Source: Callaeas wilsoni (lineage: Eukaryota > Chordata > Aves > Passeriformes > Callaeidae). From it: a DNA stretch of 64,000 nucleotides. Position 1 is the first letter of the stretch. Every line of letters begins with the position of its first letter. Positions 22,501-34,300 of this stretch are shown here, piece by piece. Location of the stretch: positions 124,001 through 188,000 of the forward strand of contig VWPU01004574.1 in the NCBI GenBank assembly GCA_013398955.1, written 5' to 3'. The position numbers and the translations under genes are program-made. The notes beneath the pieces are model-generated. The model saw nothing but the letters and a program-made list of their open reading frames with translations, did not search any database and was not told the origin of the DNA.

Positions 22501-24502
22501 CTGCCCACCGCTCCCCTCATCATTCTTGAAATCACAAGCATGTTACATATCCCAACGATTTAATTTTTACCTGAGATTTTATGTTCAACCAATGCACCAG
22601 AGGGATGAATTTCATCTAGGGAGTAACAACTAGAATTGCTCTGGGCCTCTTTCTCGTCACTCTATTTTTTTTCCCATATAGAAATAATGACATCTGCACT
22701 TTATGATTCATGTTGAAATACAGCAAACGGTTCCTGGGGGAGTAACATCTCAAATTTTCTCCCATCTACATCCAACCACCATCCTGTGCACCTTCATATG
22801 CAGGTGGGAGGAAGGTGTTGACACCCCCACAGCTCCTTGCCCTGCTTCAGGATCTCTATGTTACAAACATATTTTAACATCCCTGAGGTGGAGGGCAGAT
22901 TTGACAATACACAAGCCACACCGATGCACTGCTTTTCCTTGGGGGCATCTCAAAGCTGTACCAGGGAAATCGTAGCTGCTTCCCCATTTTACTGGGAAAA
23001 TGAAGCAAACCAGACTGAAACAACTTGCACAGTGACACAGCAAATTGTAGATTTGGTAACAGAATCCCAAATGCTTCTCAGTCCAGCATTTTATGGATTG
23101 GACAAAGGTGACTGACTCAGTATGCCTTCCTGGTAAGTCAAAGCCACAAGTCCTTTGTTTCAAAAAGGACTATGGAAACTCCTAGCCCGTCTTACTGCAA
23201 CACTGGTGCTCTTGCAACCCTTTCTATGCCATTTATGCAATTTGTGCATTATCAGGGAGGTATCATTCTAAGGTAGAGAAGCCCAGCTAGAAATATGTGA
23301 GATCTCCCAAGGGAAACATTGATGTAAGGTGACCAACCCAGGGAAATGAAGGTCAGCTCTGAAAAAAAATAAAATATTGTAAAGTATGTAAGATTCTTTC
23401 AGTGACAGCAGAGTCTAGAGTGCATTTCCAATTAATTACTATATTACATTAGATTCCATTGGTGGTTATACTTTTTCCCATGCATCCTCCGAACGTATTA
23501 CTGATGGTTAACGTCATACAGCCTTACCCAGCTGAGAAATGACAGAGGTACGCTTGCACAGCCTCCAACATGTGCAAAAATATGAATTTTTTGTTTGTTT
23601 TTCTCTTTTCTTTCCTTGAGACATTGAGGGATTTAATAAGCTCTTTTGCTGGGAAAGTCACATGCTGCAGGACTTAATTTGCAAAATGCAATCCTTGGAA
23701 AAATACACAGTGAGCGTGCATATAGACAGCCATAATTCTGACACCTTTAACGTATACTTCCTCTAAACACAGGACAGATTTTTCCCTACTCAGAAACTTT
23801 CAACAAAGTCCCATCTTGCCTTAAAATAGAAGGGAGAGAATCAAGTAAAATGTTTGCAATCAGTAGTAACCTGCAGAGGATGCTGGTCCACCAATGAACA
23901 TTGCTTTTTGGCATACAAATCAGAAATAAAATATCCCTTTTTAATTTTTTAAATGCCAGGCTCAACACTGTCATGGATCAGTGCTACTTATCTGTCTTGG
24001 GGTGATTCTATGACCATACTGTATTCCCCATCGCCTGCTTGATTTCTAGTGTACCGTTAAATTGCAAAGGGGGGAGAGAGAAGCCGAGAGAACTCTTCAA
24101 AGTGGCCAGCTTGATCTTGCAACTAGAATGTTTTGCATTCTTTTCTCTCCCGATTCTGACAACATTTGGTTGGTTGGAGGATGTTTGCTCGCTAGTCTCT
24201 TCGGCTTTCAGTGGAGAAGGGACTGTGATCTGCCTCGGTGGCTTCTTTTCCTTTTTGGACTGTTTTTGGCTTGCTTTTCATCTGAGACCGGCTGTCATCT
24301 CCAGACCTGCTCGGCAGGACCCTCCCAGGGGGATCGTTGGACCCTGCCTGGCCGGCCCGGCCCAGCTCAGGACTGCAGGTTTTACCTACAGAAAGAACTC
24401 TAAAATCCATAGTCCTCTTTTAGGGGACAGGGGAGGGGGTTTTAATACTCTTTTTTTTCCCGTGACAGCAGGGGACTCTGTTTTGTTAAATAAATAGGAT
24501 TT

Positions 24503-24515
24503 TTTCACTTTCACT
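24503..24515 (-). promoter_or_regulatory. ISRE / Blimp-1 (PRDM1) type motif
   Basis: On the minus strand the sequence is AGTGAAAGTGAAA. AGTGAAAGTG matches the Blimp-1 consensus AGYGAAAGYK at every position, and GAAAGTGAAA is the two-GAAA core of an interferon-stimulated response element bound by IRF proteins. It lies in the CpG-richer block between the genes. Function is inferred from the motif only. Confidence 0.4.
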
Positions 24516-24580
24516 CGAGAAATTATGTTTCCCGAACCTGTGGGGGAGGTGCTGCCGGGGCCTGCTTGCCTGGCAGGCAG

Positions 24581-24600
24581 GAGAGAGAGAGAGAGAGAGA
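24581..24600. repeat. (GA)10 simple repeat
   Basis: Ten perfect GA units immediately beside GC-rich sequence in the 24.0-24.8 kb block. Could be a plain microsatellite or a GAGA-type tract of open chromatin. Confidence 0.85.
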
Positions 24601-27530
24601 CGCCCCTCTCGGGTTGTTTCCTCCCGGATTTGTGTCCAAACCGGCACATTATCCAAAGCATCCAATGCTGTACAAGAACCGGAAGGCCACAGAAGATGAC
24701 AACATCCAAAGAAGGCACATCAGGCCTGGGGAAAAAACCACCCCAACCGTAACAGGACAGATACACAGACAGCCAAAGTGTACTTGTTAATACAATTAAT
24801 TAAGTCAGCAACCTTATAACATGAGTCTTTATTTATATAAATACATACTTACAGGAAACAAATTGTTTGCAAGCCACACACTGGCACCTACCCTGACTCA
24901 AGAGCTCTGCGATAAATACTAGTTATTTAAAAGAAAGAAAAACCAAATCAAAACAAAAAAAACCAAACAAACCCACATACAGAAAAGAAAGGTAAAGGGA
25001 TGGAGGAGGGGAAGAAATGCAATAAATTGTAACAAAAATCCCATTCGCTATATTAATTTGCTGACAAATTAAATAAAAACTCACTTGCTTCCAGAGAAAG
25101 ACGGGAAAACGGAGAATCAGAACTCAGACTTTCAAAGGGTCTGTTTGTAAATGTCTCCTCCCAGGTCTAACGCTGCTTTACCAATGCCTATATGAATAAT
25201 GACCAATCGAGCAAACAACCTAAGAACACTTTACACTTCGAGTAGCTTACATGTCTTGGTTCTGATCTCTCTATTCATAGTTCAGTAAATAATGGAGGGT
25301 ACAAACCTGCACATTCATAATTGTCTCAACTAAAATGGAAACTGGGCTCAAGTGTGGCTGAAAATCCCATTTTTTGAGGCTGCTTGCAAGTGAGTTTTAG
25401 GCCCAGTTTACTGCAGATGTTTTTGGCTCACATCAGCAGAACCAAGTCTCCTACAAGGACTGAGCTATGCAGCTGCTCAATGGCAAAAGGACACCTCTTG
25501 CTCACACTTCATTAATGTCCACTCCTAATATTTACACTAGAAACTACATGGAAACTACAGGAAGTCACCTTGCTACTCACAAGCTACTCAGTTTTGGTAA
25601 ACCGCAGTTGGCATAATTCACTAGAGCAAAGCATTCAAATATATAAAGAAGAATTTGTTCCTTGGCTGAGGGCAGAATAATAATATTGGACAGAGCAGCT
25701 AAATGTAGCAATTAAATAGTTAAGCACAGGAGCTGGGCCACATGGAAAACAAGACCCACATTTAAAGCTCTGGTGGGAACAAAGTGTGAAATTAGCTGTT
25801 TCTGTCTCATGCCTTGTGTCTCCAGGGGTATCTACAGAAACACTGCACAGTGCAACATCATCTTCCTCATGCTAACATTTTCTACAGACCACCGTCATTT
25901 TCCCTCTGCCAATGCAATCTTCTTGAGGAGGTGGAAGGACTCTCATAATTTGGTGGCACAGCCATAACTCCTGATCAGGTTATAAGTACATCTGAGGACA
26001 TGCAGGTTTGCCCTCTACTTCCCTCAGCCAGCTGCATAGTGGGACAGGACTCCAGGAACCAGATCAAAACTGCCACTTTCCAGAACTTACAACAGTTACA
26101 TATAACACTGGAGGGAACAAGATACACAGTCAGGAACAGCAATATGGCACCACGGTTCCAGCACAATTTTTGCGTGTGGTTTGGATAAAAATTACCCTTG
26201 AAAAGTACTAAGTGGTCAAAAGGAAGATTAAGCAGTGGAGCATTTTTCATTTGGAAACTGCTGTTTTCCTTTAGGCATAGGAGAAGCCTCCTCTAAAACT
26301 TACGAGGTTTTCCCAGATCAGGAGGGATTATACTTTAAGCATGTTTGCTGTCTCATCAGTGCTGTAGCACATATATCTAAGACATTGCTATGGATAGCAG
26401 ATGGGAGGAAGAAGGTAATCACACTACTAATTCAAGTGTCACATAGGACGTTGTATTGAATTTAAAGTCTCTTCACAGGAAGACATGAAGAGGACTGAAA
26501 CACACATTAATAAAATCCGAGCCATCCCATTTACACTGAAGATGAATAATATATTGTGTATTATGAAATGTATTTGAACAAGGTGCGTCTATCACTTTCA
26601 GAGGTATCTACAGACACATCTACTTTATTCTAGTGGAGGACATTACTGATTAGTTGAATGCCCAAGATTCCTTAGGAATCACCATCCACACATTCCCAAT
26701 GGTATAGAAAATAACAAGTGCTGGGAGAGGAAGGAGAGGGAAAAAAGAGAAGACACAAAACTCACTGTGCTTGAGCATCTAATTCTGCCTTCATGATAAG
26801 AGAGTGTCACTGCAAAACCAGTTTAGCCTTCAGCAGTGACTGAAGTGGCCACGAGATCTGGCTATACTTGCTATACACGAGATTATACTTTCAGGTCGGT
26901 AGGCTTTTTGGTTTGGATTTGGTTTTTTTTTTTCCCAAATGCCCAAATGTCAGAAATACCCTCTTAGCAGAGGTAGTGTCAAACCAGAAATGCACTGTGT
27001 TATCTGTGGGAATTTGTATGGGGCATTTCCCCCCCCCCTTAAATTGTGAGTTTTTTAATGTTTTCCCCTGAGAATCATCTGCCACTTACAGCAGCTTCCT
27101 CTGACAGATCACTACTGAGAGCCCTGCACACTGGCAGCCTGAAAACAAGGTAAGTTTTACAGCTGATTAGGCCCTAAATCAGTGTGCTGTGGAAAAGAAG
27201 GTATTTCAAAATAATCAAAACATTGGATTCACCACATACCCTGTTGCAATGGTGGGCCAGCAACAATAAGTAAGACAGCAACATGCAAGATCCTCTTGGG
27301 AGACTATCAAGAGGTGCTTGTGCTGAAGATTCTTGAACTCACCTGGAAGAACTCGGTGGAGAGAGGGGAAGTTTCAAGAAGCCTGTGTGCAGGAGGAAAA
27401 AGTAATCTAAATACCAAAAAGAGTTAGTCTTGTACTCTTACTGTACCTGCAGGGATACAAACAGCAAGTAGAAGCCTTCTGGACACTATTAGTGATTTCA
27501 AGAAATACAAAAGCAGATCAGGTGTTAACA

Positions 27531-27542
27531 TTTAATTTTATT
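27531..27542 (-). terminator. Candidate DUSP22 polyadenylation signals
   Basis: On the minus strand AATAAA (27542-27537) is followed directly by ATTAAA (27536-27531), with a T-rich, TGT-containing stretch just downstream (about 27490-27530). Use of this site would give a 3' UTR near 3.6 kb. A single AATAAA at 29661-29656 (3' UTR near 1.5 kb) is a rival but lacks a GT-rich downstream region. Not decided by sequence. Confidence 0.3.
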
Positions 27543-27557
27543 TATAAAAAAAAAAAC

Positions 27558-27558
27558 N
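27558..27558. other. Ambiguous base (N) beside an A run
   Basis: The only N noticed in the window, directly after a 12-base A run and C. A sequencing or assembly uncertainty, close to the candidate polyadenylation signal. Confidence 0.9.
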
Positions 27559-29655
27559 GTAGAACTTATTAAATACAAACATTTGGAAAAAGCAATCAAG
27601 GCTTTGCTAAGATGCCCAGGAAGAGGAAGACAGAGAATCAAGAAGCTTACCAGATTTAGAGTTTTTAAACTAGTGGAAGTAATTGCTATAATTTTTCACT
27701 GACATCTTTATAGGTGGTGGCCATTATAGCAACCAAAGTTATTATCCTTTTTAAAAAACAGATATGATTTGCCATATCTTCCCACTCAACCACAAAATGT
27801 AAGGAAGCAACTTTTTCCAGGTTAAAAAACAGAGTAATAAATACTATTAATGCATTTACCCATTACCTACATTCTATAACACTAGACATTTGCTTATAAT
27901 CACACATGGATATCAAGTTTAGCCCAAAAAAAACTGATTATACATTTCAAATCTGGATATCCAATAAGGTGTTATAAACTTTATACATTTTCCAGTGAAC
28001 ATCAAAATAAGGACAATGTTTTGAAGTACAGAAACAAAATAACTGAATGCATCATCTACACTACAAACTACTAAGAGGTGAATTGGGTCTATGTTCCAGA
28101 TAGCTGGAAAGTCCTACAAATTGCCACTGAAAGGCTGGTTGGAAGACGAATCATGTCACATTCTCAGTCTGTGCTAGCTCCTCTCCCTCTCTAAAAGGCT
28201 GAAGGTGAGAACTGTAGCTGTCTCTTCTGCACCCGTGGTAATTAGGGAGTAAACCATCATTCTGCTCTCTACATGGACAACCCAGATTCAAGTTTTCTTA
28301 GACTGCTGTTGCTCTTATACTGCTCTTACCTGCAGTATGCAGTACACACAGACCACTACACAAGATACTGAAGGCGGAGACTGCAGAAAATACCTCTTCT
28401 GCCTTTCAGAAAGAGAGAAGCACTTCCACTTGCTGACAATATGGCACTCCCTCCATCTTCCCAGCTTACCCTGTATCTGCTTTGGAGCTGCAGCATAACA
28501 CACACTGATGTGGCTATATGGCCCTAAAGCCAAATTCAGTTCCAAAAAAAATCCTTTCAGGAGACTGACTCTTTGGAGATAACCAAACTACTTGAAAAAA
28601 CAGTGCAGATTAATCTTGGACACATGAAAATTAACAGATATCTCCCATTCTGCCTTGTATGTGTCAGAACAGTAAAAAGAACTGCCAACTTACCAGCACT
28701 CACAGGGTTACTACTGCAAGGACAAGAGTGCCAGAAGTGTTACAGGATACACAGTGTTGGCAGCCAGCTACGGGATGGACTGGCTGGATACCTGCAAGAT
28801 CATGGGCAGAATACTTCTGACAAAGCTGCCCTTTGGGGACGTGCTGACGTTGCCCTACGTATCCTATTATGAGTAGAGGGTTGAACAAATGGACCCGCAT
28901 CCTGAACGTGTGTCAGACCCTGTTACCGAGGAAAACATTTTCCAATTATCACATCTACCCTCAGAGCACCGAAGGAACTGCCAGTGTGGACACTACTGGG
29001 CTGGAATTGCTAAGCAGACAATTATTTGCAGACCAGCATCTTCAGGAACAGCTAAATATCTCTTACCAGGTAACCACAGAGCAACTGCTGGATATACCAA
29101 AGAGGCAGTGGTTCATTTAGCTGCAAGCTTGAAAACAAGGTCAGTTCCAGCACTTTTCCCAAATCCAGCAACATCCCTTACTGCAACAAAGATAAAATTA
29201 TCCTGCTCTCATCGTGCTCAGTACACTTAAAGCACTTAGTGCAATGAGAACCCTGATGCAGGCCTGACCTCAGATGAAATGGATAGGTCAGTTCCACGCC
29301 ATTCCCTTTTCTCCTTTTAGGCAATTACTGATATGCATAACCTGAATTTCACAAGCCATAACATTTTTTAAAGATACTTAACAACAGATATTTAACAGCC
29401 AGAGTTTACTCGACCCAAAAACCTTGCTCCCATCCAAAGAATTCACTGCCACCTGCAGGGAGGAAATCACATGTAGAGGAATCTTGTGAAGGAACAGGAG
29501 GCCGGAGTACCAAAGAAATTGAAAGAGACACAACAGTCTATTTAATGTGCTGACTGCTTCTCACTCAGTGCTCAGCTTTTAGCATGATATACACCACACT
29601 TGAACAAACTAAGGGTTTGGTTTTAGTTTTCTATCTTGGCTGTTTGGGTGGTATT

Positions 29656-29661
29656 TTTATT
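29656..29661 (-). terminator. Alternative DUSP22 polyadenylation signal
   Basis: First AATAAA on the minus strand after the DUSP22 stop codon. The following sequence is C- and A-rich rather than GT-rich, which weakens it. Confidence 0.25.
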
Positions 29662-30993
29662 TTCTAGAATCTTCAAGGAAAGTGGGCCTTCCATCCTCCA
29701 AGTCAAAGACAAGAAATCATGATCTTGGCATCAAGGCCACCCCACATTACACCATGAGAAATCAATACACTGCCCAGCATCCCTACTGACATGTTTGAAG
29801 TTAGACTCTTACAAGCTGCTTGTAAGTCAGGCAATGGCTCCATTCCAGAAACACACGACGTTACCAAGAGCGGAGTATGGCCCCTAGTTTCAACCTAGTT
29901 TAAAATATATTGTACAAATGCATTCCTATAAATCTGATCACAGCAAAATATATAGTGGTGTTTAAATGGCAGGAAAGTTGAATTCCAACAACTCAATCTT
30001 TAAACCAGTGAGAAATATGGGCAATTTTAAAAGAAAACAATAAACTTCTCAAATACAGACATTTGTGAAATATACATGCACACGCACACTCTCGCACACA
30101 CACGCACCCACTTACTTCACTCAGTGTTAGATTAAGATTACACAAGGCAATTTTCAAGGTTGCATTTACAACCACAATGACAAGAACAGCATTTTTGAGG
30201 TAGCTGAAGTCAAAGAGCAAACCACAGCACAAGCAAAGAAACAGGTGCTCGCACTCACACCGAGCCCACTCTTTGGAGACGCATTATCATGTGCGCAGGG
30301 GCGTGTGCTGAAGAGGCACGTGTTCCATGGGGAATGAAGTTCAGCGGCACTGGAGACCTGATAAACTCTTCTCCAGAAAAGCTTATGTTGGGAGGCCAGA
30401 TGCACAGTCAAGGGACCACGGCTTAAATCACTGCACATCAGCTGAGCTGTGGTAACAGCCTGGGTGCTCTTGCTCTGTGGCAGCTCTGCCGACAGCTCAG
30501 GCTCACAGGCACTGAAGCAAAGACAACTGTGGCGGTTGAAGGTGATATTACTCAGAGCTGTCTGTCCCACTTCTCTCCTAGATGCCACTGCTGGGGGAAA
30601 GGTACTTGGGCCCCTGTCTCACCTGCTCCAGCTTTCAGCCTAGCATTCAAGTTCACGCCCACCTCCACACCATTACTCGCGAATGGACCGTGAACGGGAG
30701 CAGCAGAGACACAGACTTGAGTTCCCTTCTTCAGGTGCAGTAACAGCTTTGCCACATTAATAGTGCAGAGATGCCAAACTGCCACAGCTTGAATCACCAG
30801 ACTTCATCTCTCCAAGCCCTTTGCTAGCCTACAACAAGAGGAGTTGAGCTAACCTCACAGCAAATGCCAGGCAATGTGGGCAGAAGGGGATTTAGCTGTG
30901 GCTGGCAGACAAACTGCCACAGCCACAGTAACTGGATCCTGTCTCTGGGCACAAACAGAGCTTGATCCTGCCCGAATTACGAAACTGTGTGAA

Positions 30994-31016
30994 ACACACT
31001 CACACACACACACACA
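30994..31016. repeat. (CA)n repeat in DUSP22 3' UTR
   Basis: Short CA run with one interruption, about 130 bp past the stop codon; (TG)n on the transcribed strand. A second imperfect CA tract lies at about 30077-30111. Confidence 0.8.
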
Positions 31017-31146
31017 AAATGTCATCAAGAAGCTTTCTATAAATCAACAGTTTGCATGGTTTACTGCTGAAAGTCTTGAAGATGGGATGGAAAACATGGC
31101 AAGATGTTTTGCAAAAGTAGAAAGAAAAAAAATCGACCTCTTGCAA

Positions 31147-31332
31147 TTAGGTCTCTGTTGTGTAGTTGCTGTAGGAGAGAGATGGCACAGATGAGAAGTT
31201 GTTATTCCACTGCCTTCCTCCAGTAGTCTGATGCAACTCTGCCTGTTCTTTGTATTTGCTCAGAAGATTTTTGGCTTCTTGCAGATCCTGAGAAGAGTTT
31301 TCCCCATATTCTTCTTTCAGCCACTGCCTGAA
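31147..31332 (-). CDS. DUSP22: DUSP22 last exon: residues 146-206 and stop
   Basis: The acceptor TTCTGCAG precedes 31332; the TAA stop is at 31149-31147. It encodes FRQWLKEEYGENSSQ, then a lysine- and glutamine-rich stretch, and ends SNYTTET. The final residues agree with the long human isoform (ending YDNYTTET), while the middle of the tail diverges. The exon continues as 3' UTR below 31147. Confidence 0.97.
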   Translation of the reverse strand, partial: FRQWLKEEYGENSSQDLQEAKNLLSKYKEQAELHQTTGGRQWNNNFSSVPSLSYSNYTTET

Positions 31333-34300
31333 CTGCAGAAATTGAGAATACATATACAAAATGATGAAACAGTAACATGAAATTGATGGAGAAGTAATTC
31401 TTCTTCCTGTCCTACAGAATTTCAGTAATCTTTAGGATCATATGTAGTTTAAAGAAAAGCTCTCCTTCATCCTTGCATGTCCTTCTACAGCAGCACAGAA
31501 TGCACAGCACGGGATCACATATAAGTCACTGAGACCCCTTACATCTCCTGAAATGACACATCTGTGGAACAGCTTGGCTGACTGGAGTAATATAGAGTAA
31601 GGAACACCTGCTGGGAAAGGACATCCTGGACTTAAAATCTCTCTGTTCCTGCTGCATACACAAACAATAAGAGGAATTAGCATGGAAGCCACTATGATCA
31701 GCCAACTTACTCAAGTCACAAGAGGCTGCAAGAAGGTTGAAGATCAGAAAGTGAACCACTCTTACAGGTTATTTATCTTAAGCCCACAAACACCACTAGT
31801 AAAAAATGTAGTGTGGATATCCTAATAGGTGTCTTCTAGGAAGAAACAGTCCAGGAGTTTTACAAGCTACAGAATAGGACCCCATATGTTACTGGTATGA
31901 ATGACTGAAGACGGTACATGGTAACAGATGTACCAGGCCCAGCCGACGGTCAGTCCAGCTCTGTATCCTGCTTTGAGGGTAACCAGATGTAAATGACGAG
32001 TAAAGAATCAAGCAACGGCAGGACAATAATGCTAGGATCTGTTCCCTAGCCATTTCCTCAGCTTGCAGCAACTTTCAGCTCAGGTGCTTTCAGAGGCTGA
32101 GGCAGTATATTTGTGTTTGATAACACAAATTAATTCTTTTGTCATGAGATCTCATTTTAAACCCACAATTTTTTACCACAAGGTATCTGTATGTCAACAA
32201 GCTCCGTAAGTATACATTGTGTAAATCCCCCACTCCTTTTCCTTGATTTGGACCTGCCAACAGATAACTCTATCTCATAGGAAAAAAGTGGAAATTTCAC
32301 ATGTTCACTTTTTCTATCCACTCAACTCTGACTCTTTGCTTCTTTGCAGCATTTTGAGTCCAGCTGAGGACAATTCCAGCTGAGGAACTGTCCAATTCTT
32401 GACAATTTTGTTGAACTTACCTGCAGAAGCAGCTAGTAAACACAGAGTCCAACTGTTGTGTTCCAGTGGGGATAATATTAATTTTCCAAACCTTAGCTTT
32501 CATAGCTTTGTTCTGTTTGGGGCTCATGAATAGCTTGATCCATAAAGATCATTTACTAGGACACTGGGAGACAAGACCTCAACATAGACACTTCCTGCCA
32601 TTCCTTAAAGAGGTCCTCAGGCAAATCTGAAACCTCAGGCTACCGTATGGAAGTTTGGCACAGGTACAAACTATGTTGTGATCTTAGTGACTAAACCTCA
32701 TCCTATAAGACCAAGATCAAAGGACAGCATTCCAGAGAGCCCACAGGATACCACCACCATTTAGTGGCACAGCAAAACACTCAATGCTGCTGAAATCTGA
32801 AAAAAGTTCACGCCCTTGGCAGATGGCATCATTCCACTTAAATCAGGTTTGTAAACAGACACCTGCTAAGGATGTGGTTGCTCTCAAGAGACAGTAAGAA
32901 ACTACAGCCCAGTCAGTGAATACAGGTGGATACTTCTTTTTGTAACCTACTGCCTCCCCCTCAGTGAATAAAGACAGAATGCGCCGTCCATGGTGGATGA
33001 AAAAAGAGAGACGTTACTGTCTTTATCAGGCTATTTGCATACAGCCTTAATTGTCATTGCTGTTAGACCAAACCAATTAGAGTAGAAATGACTGTAAGGG
33101 AGGAAGGAGACAAGTCTGGAAAGTCCCTCTCTGACTTTTGTCTCTTAAAAATCAGTTATTCTACCATTTACACCAGTTCCAAACGATCCAGGAAACATTC
33201 AGTTAATATTAAAAAAACGCAAATATTTACAGTTGCTAACTGCATCATGCAAAACAAATGGTAATTTCTAAACTCTGAGCTTTCTACAGAAGAATGACAG
33301 GGATGGAATAAAAAAAACAACATCCTTTGCCTCATGTATTTTGCTTTCCGACTTTGGTTTGCCTCTGTTGTTGTTATTTTTAATAAGCAAAATAGGCACA
33401 AAAGCCCACACAACAACAACATGCTGAGCAATGGAAAATGGAGGGGACGGCCACAGTAGGTTGGTAACATAAGTAGAAGTCACCAATCACCCACAGGGAG
33501 CAGGTCTTTTGCGTAGGATGGGGTTTTTTTGGAGTAAGAAACTGATTTTTGTTTTATGAAACTCCCTTGGCAGTCCTACTCTTTCATTGATTCTCCTAGT
33601 CCTAAAAACTTTCAAAGACTACTAAGAAAAAAAAGGGTCAGATCTGATGCTGCCCTAAACATCAGAAAATTTATTACGTCTTAGCCACAGAAGGTGGAGG
33701 GGGGGGAGGAGGTCACAACACACAAATCATAATGAAGACTTAGTTTAACTCCTGGACAGGAAAGATCTGTGATGACGATTTCTTTCCTGCTTACTATTCC
33801 AAATTAATGTGTTGGGGGGAAAACCACTACTTTTATGCAACTGGTAGTTACAGGCTGGCCTTTTTGCTATGTTCTGAGGAACTCGCCCTTTACCTTTTAC
33901 CCAGAGGTGTCAATCTTGAACTGTGTCTTAGCTCACATGAAGCAACCACTAGATTGACAGCACAGCTGGGCACGTGTTTAGATGCTGTGCTTCATCCCTC
34001 CTCTCATCCAGCATTCCCTGATAACTTCAGATCTATCTGTATCTCCTTAGTGGAGCAGGCTGGGCTAAGAAGCCATTCCCTCAAAGCAAAAACAGGGAGT
34101 CAGATAAACCACACAGACCACAAAATAATGAGAAGTAGCCCATGATCTGACTTGGAGTTGTGTTTCACAGCTTTTTGTAGTTCATTTACCTGATCAACAT
34201 CATGTTTTTCGAATTCCTGTAGCTGTCTCTGGAAGCCCATGTTTGGATTGGCACAGGATCTGGCCGCGCGGACAACAGACAGTGCATCTTCCCAGCCAAA

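Larger units (their letters stand above)
24030..24760. promoter_or_regulatory. CpG-richer block in intergenic interval, candidate distal element
   Basis: By eye, CpG dinucleotides (about 18) are clearly denser here than in flanking kilobases, within an otherwise AT-rich region about 15 kb upstream of IRF4. It includes a GGCCGGCCCGGCCC run near 24351, an ISRE/Blimp-1-like motif at 24503-24515 and a (GA)10 repeat. An enhancer, or promoter of an unannotated non-coding RNA, is possible. Chance composition variation is the alternative. Confidence 0.35.
9311..31146. other. IRF4-DUSP22 intergenic interval, including DUSP22 3' UTR
   Basis: About 22 kb between the predicted IRF4 start site and the DUSP22 stop codon. 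The part next to DUSP22 must be its 3' UTR, whose end is uncertain. Otherwise I find the promoter CpG island, two CR1 fragments, scattered simple repeats and a CpG-richer block near 24.0-24.8 kb. None of the short open frames resembles a known protein, and I see no tRNA or structured RNA. Confidence 0.75.

Noticed and set aside
24039..24497. 152-codon plus-strand frame in the CpG-richer block
   Set aside because: No recognisable family, no conserved motif, and overlapping frames on both strands; kept only as part of a possible regulatory block.
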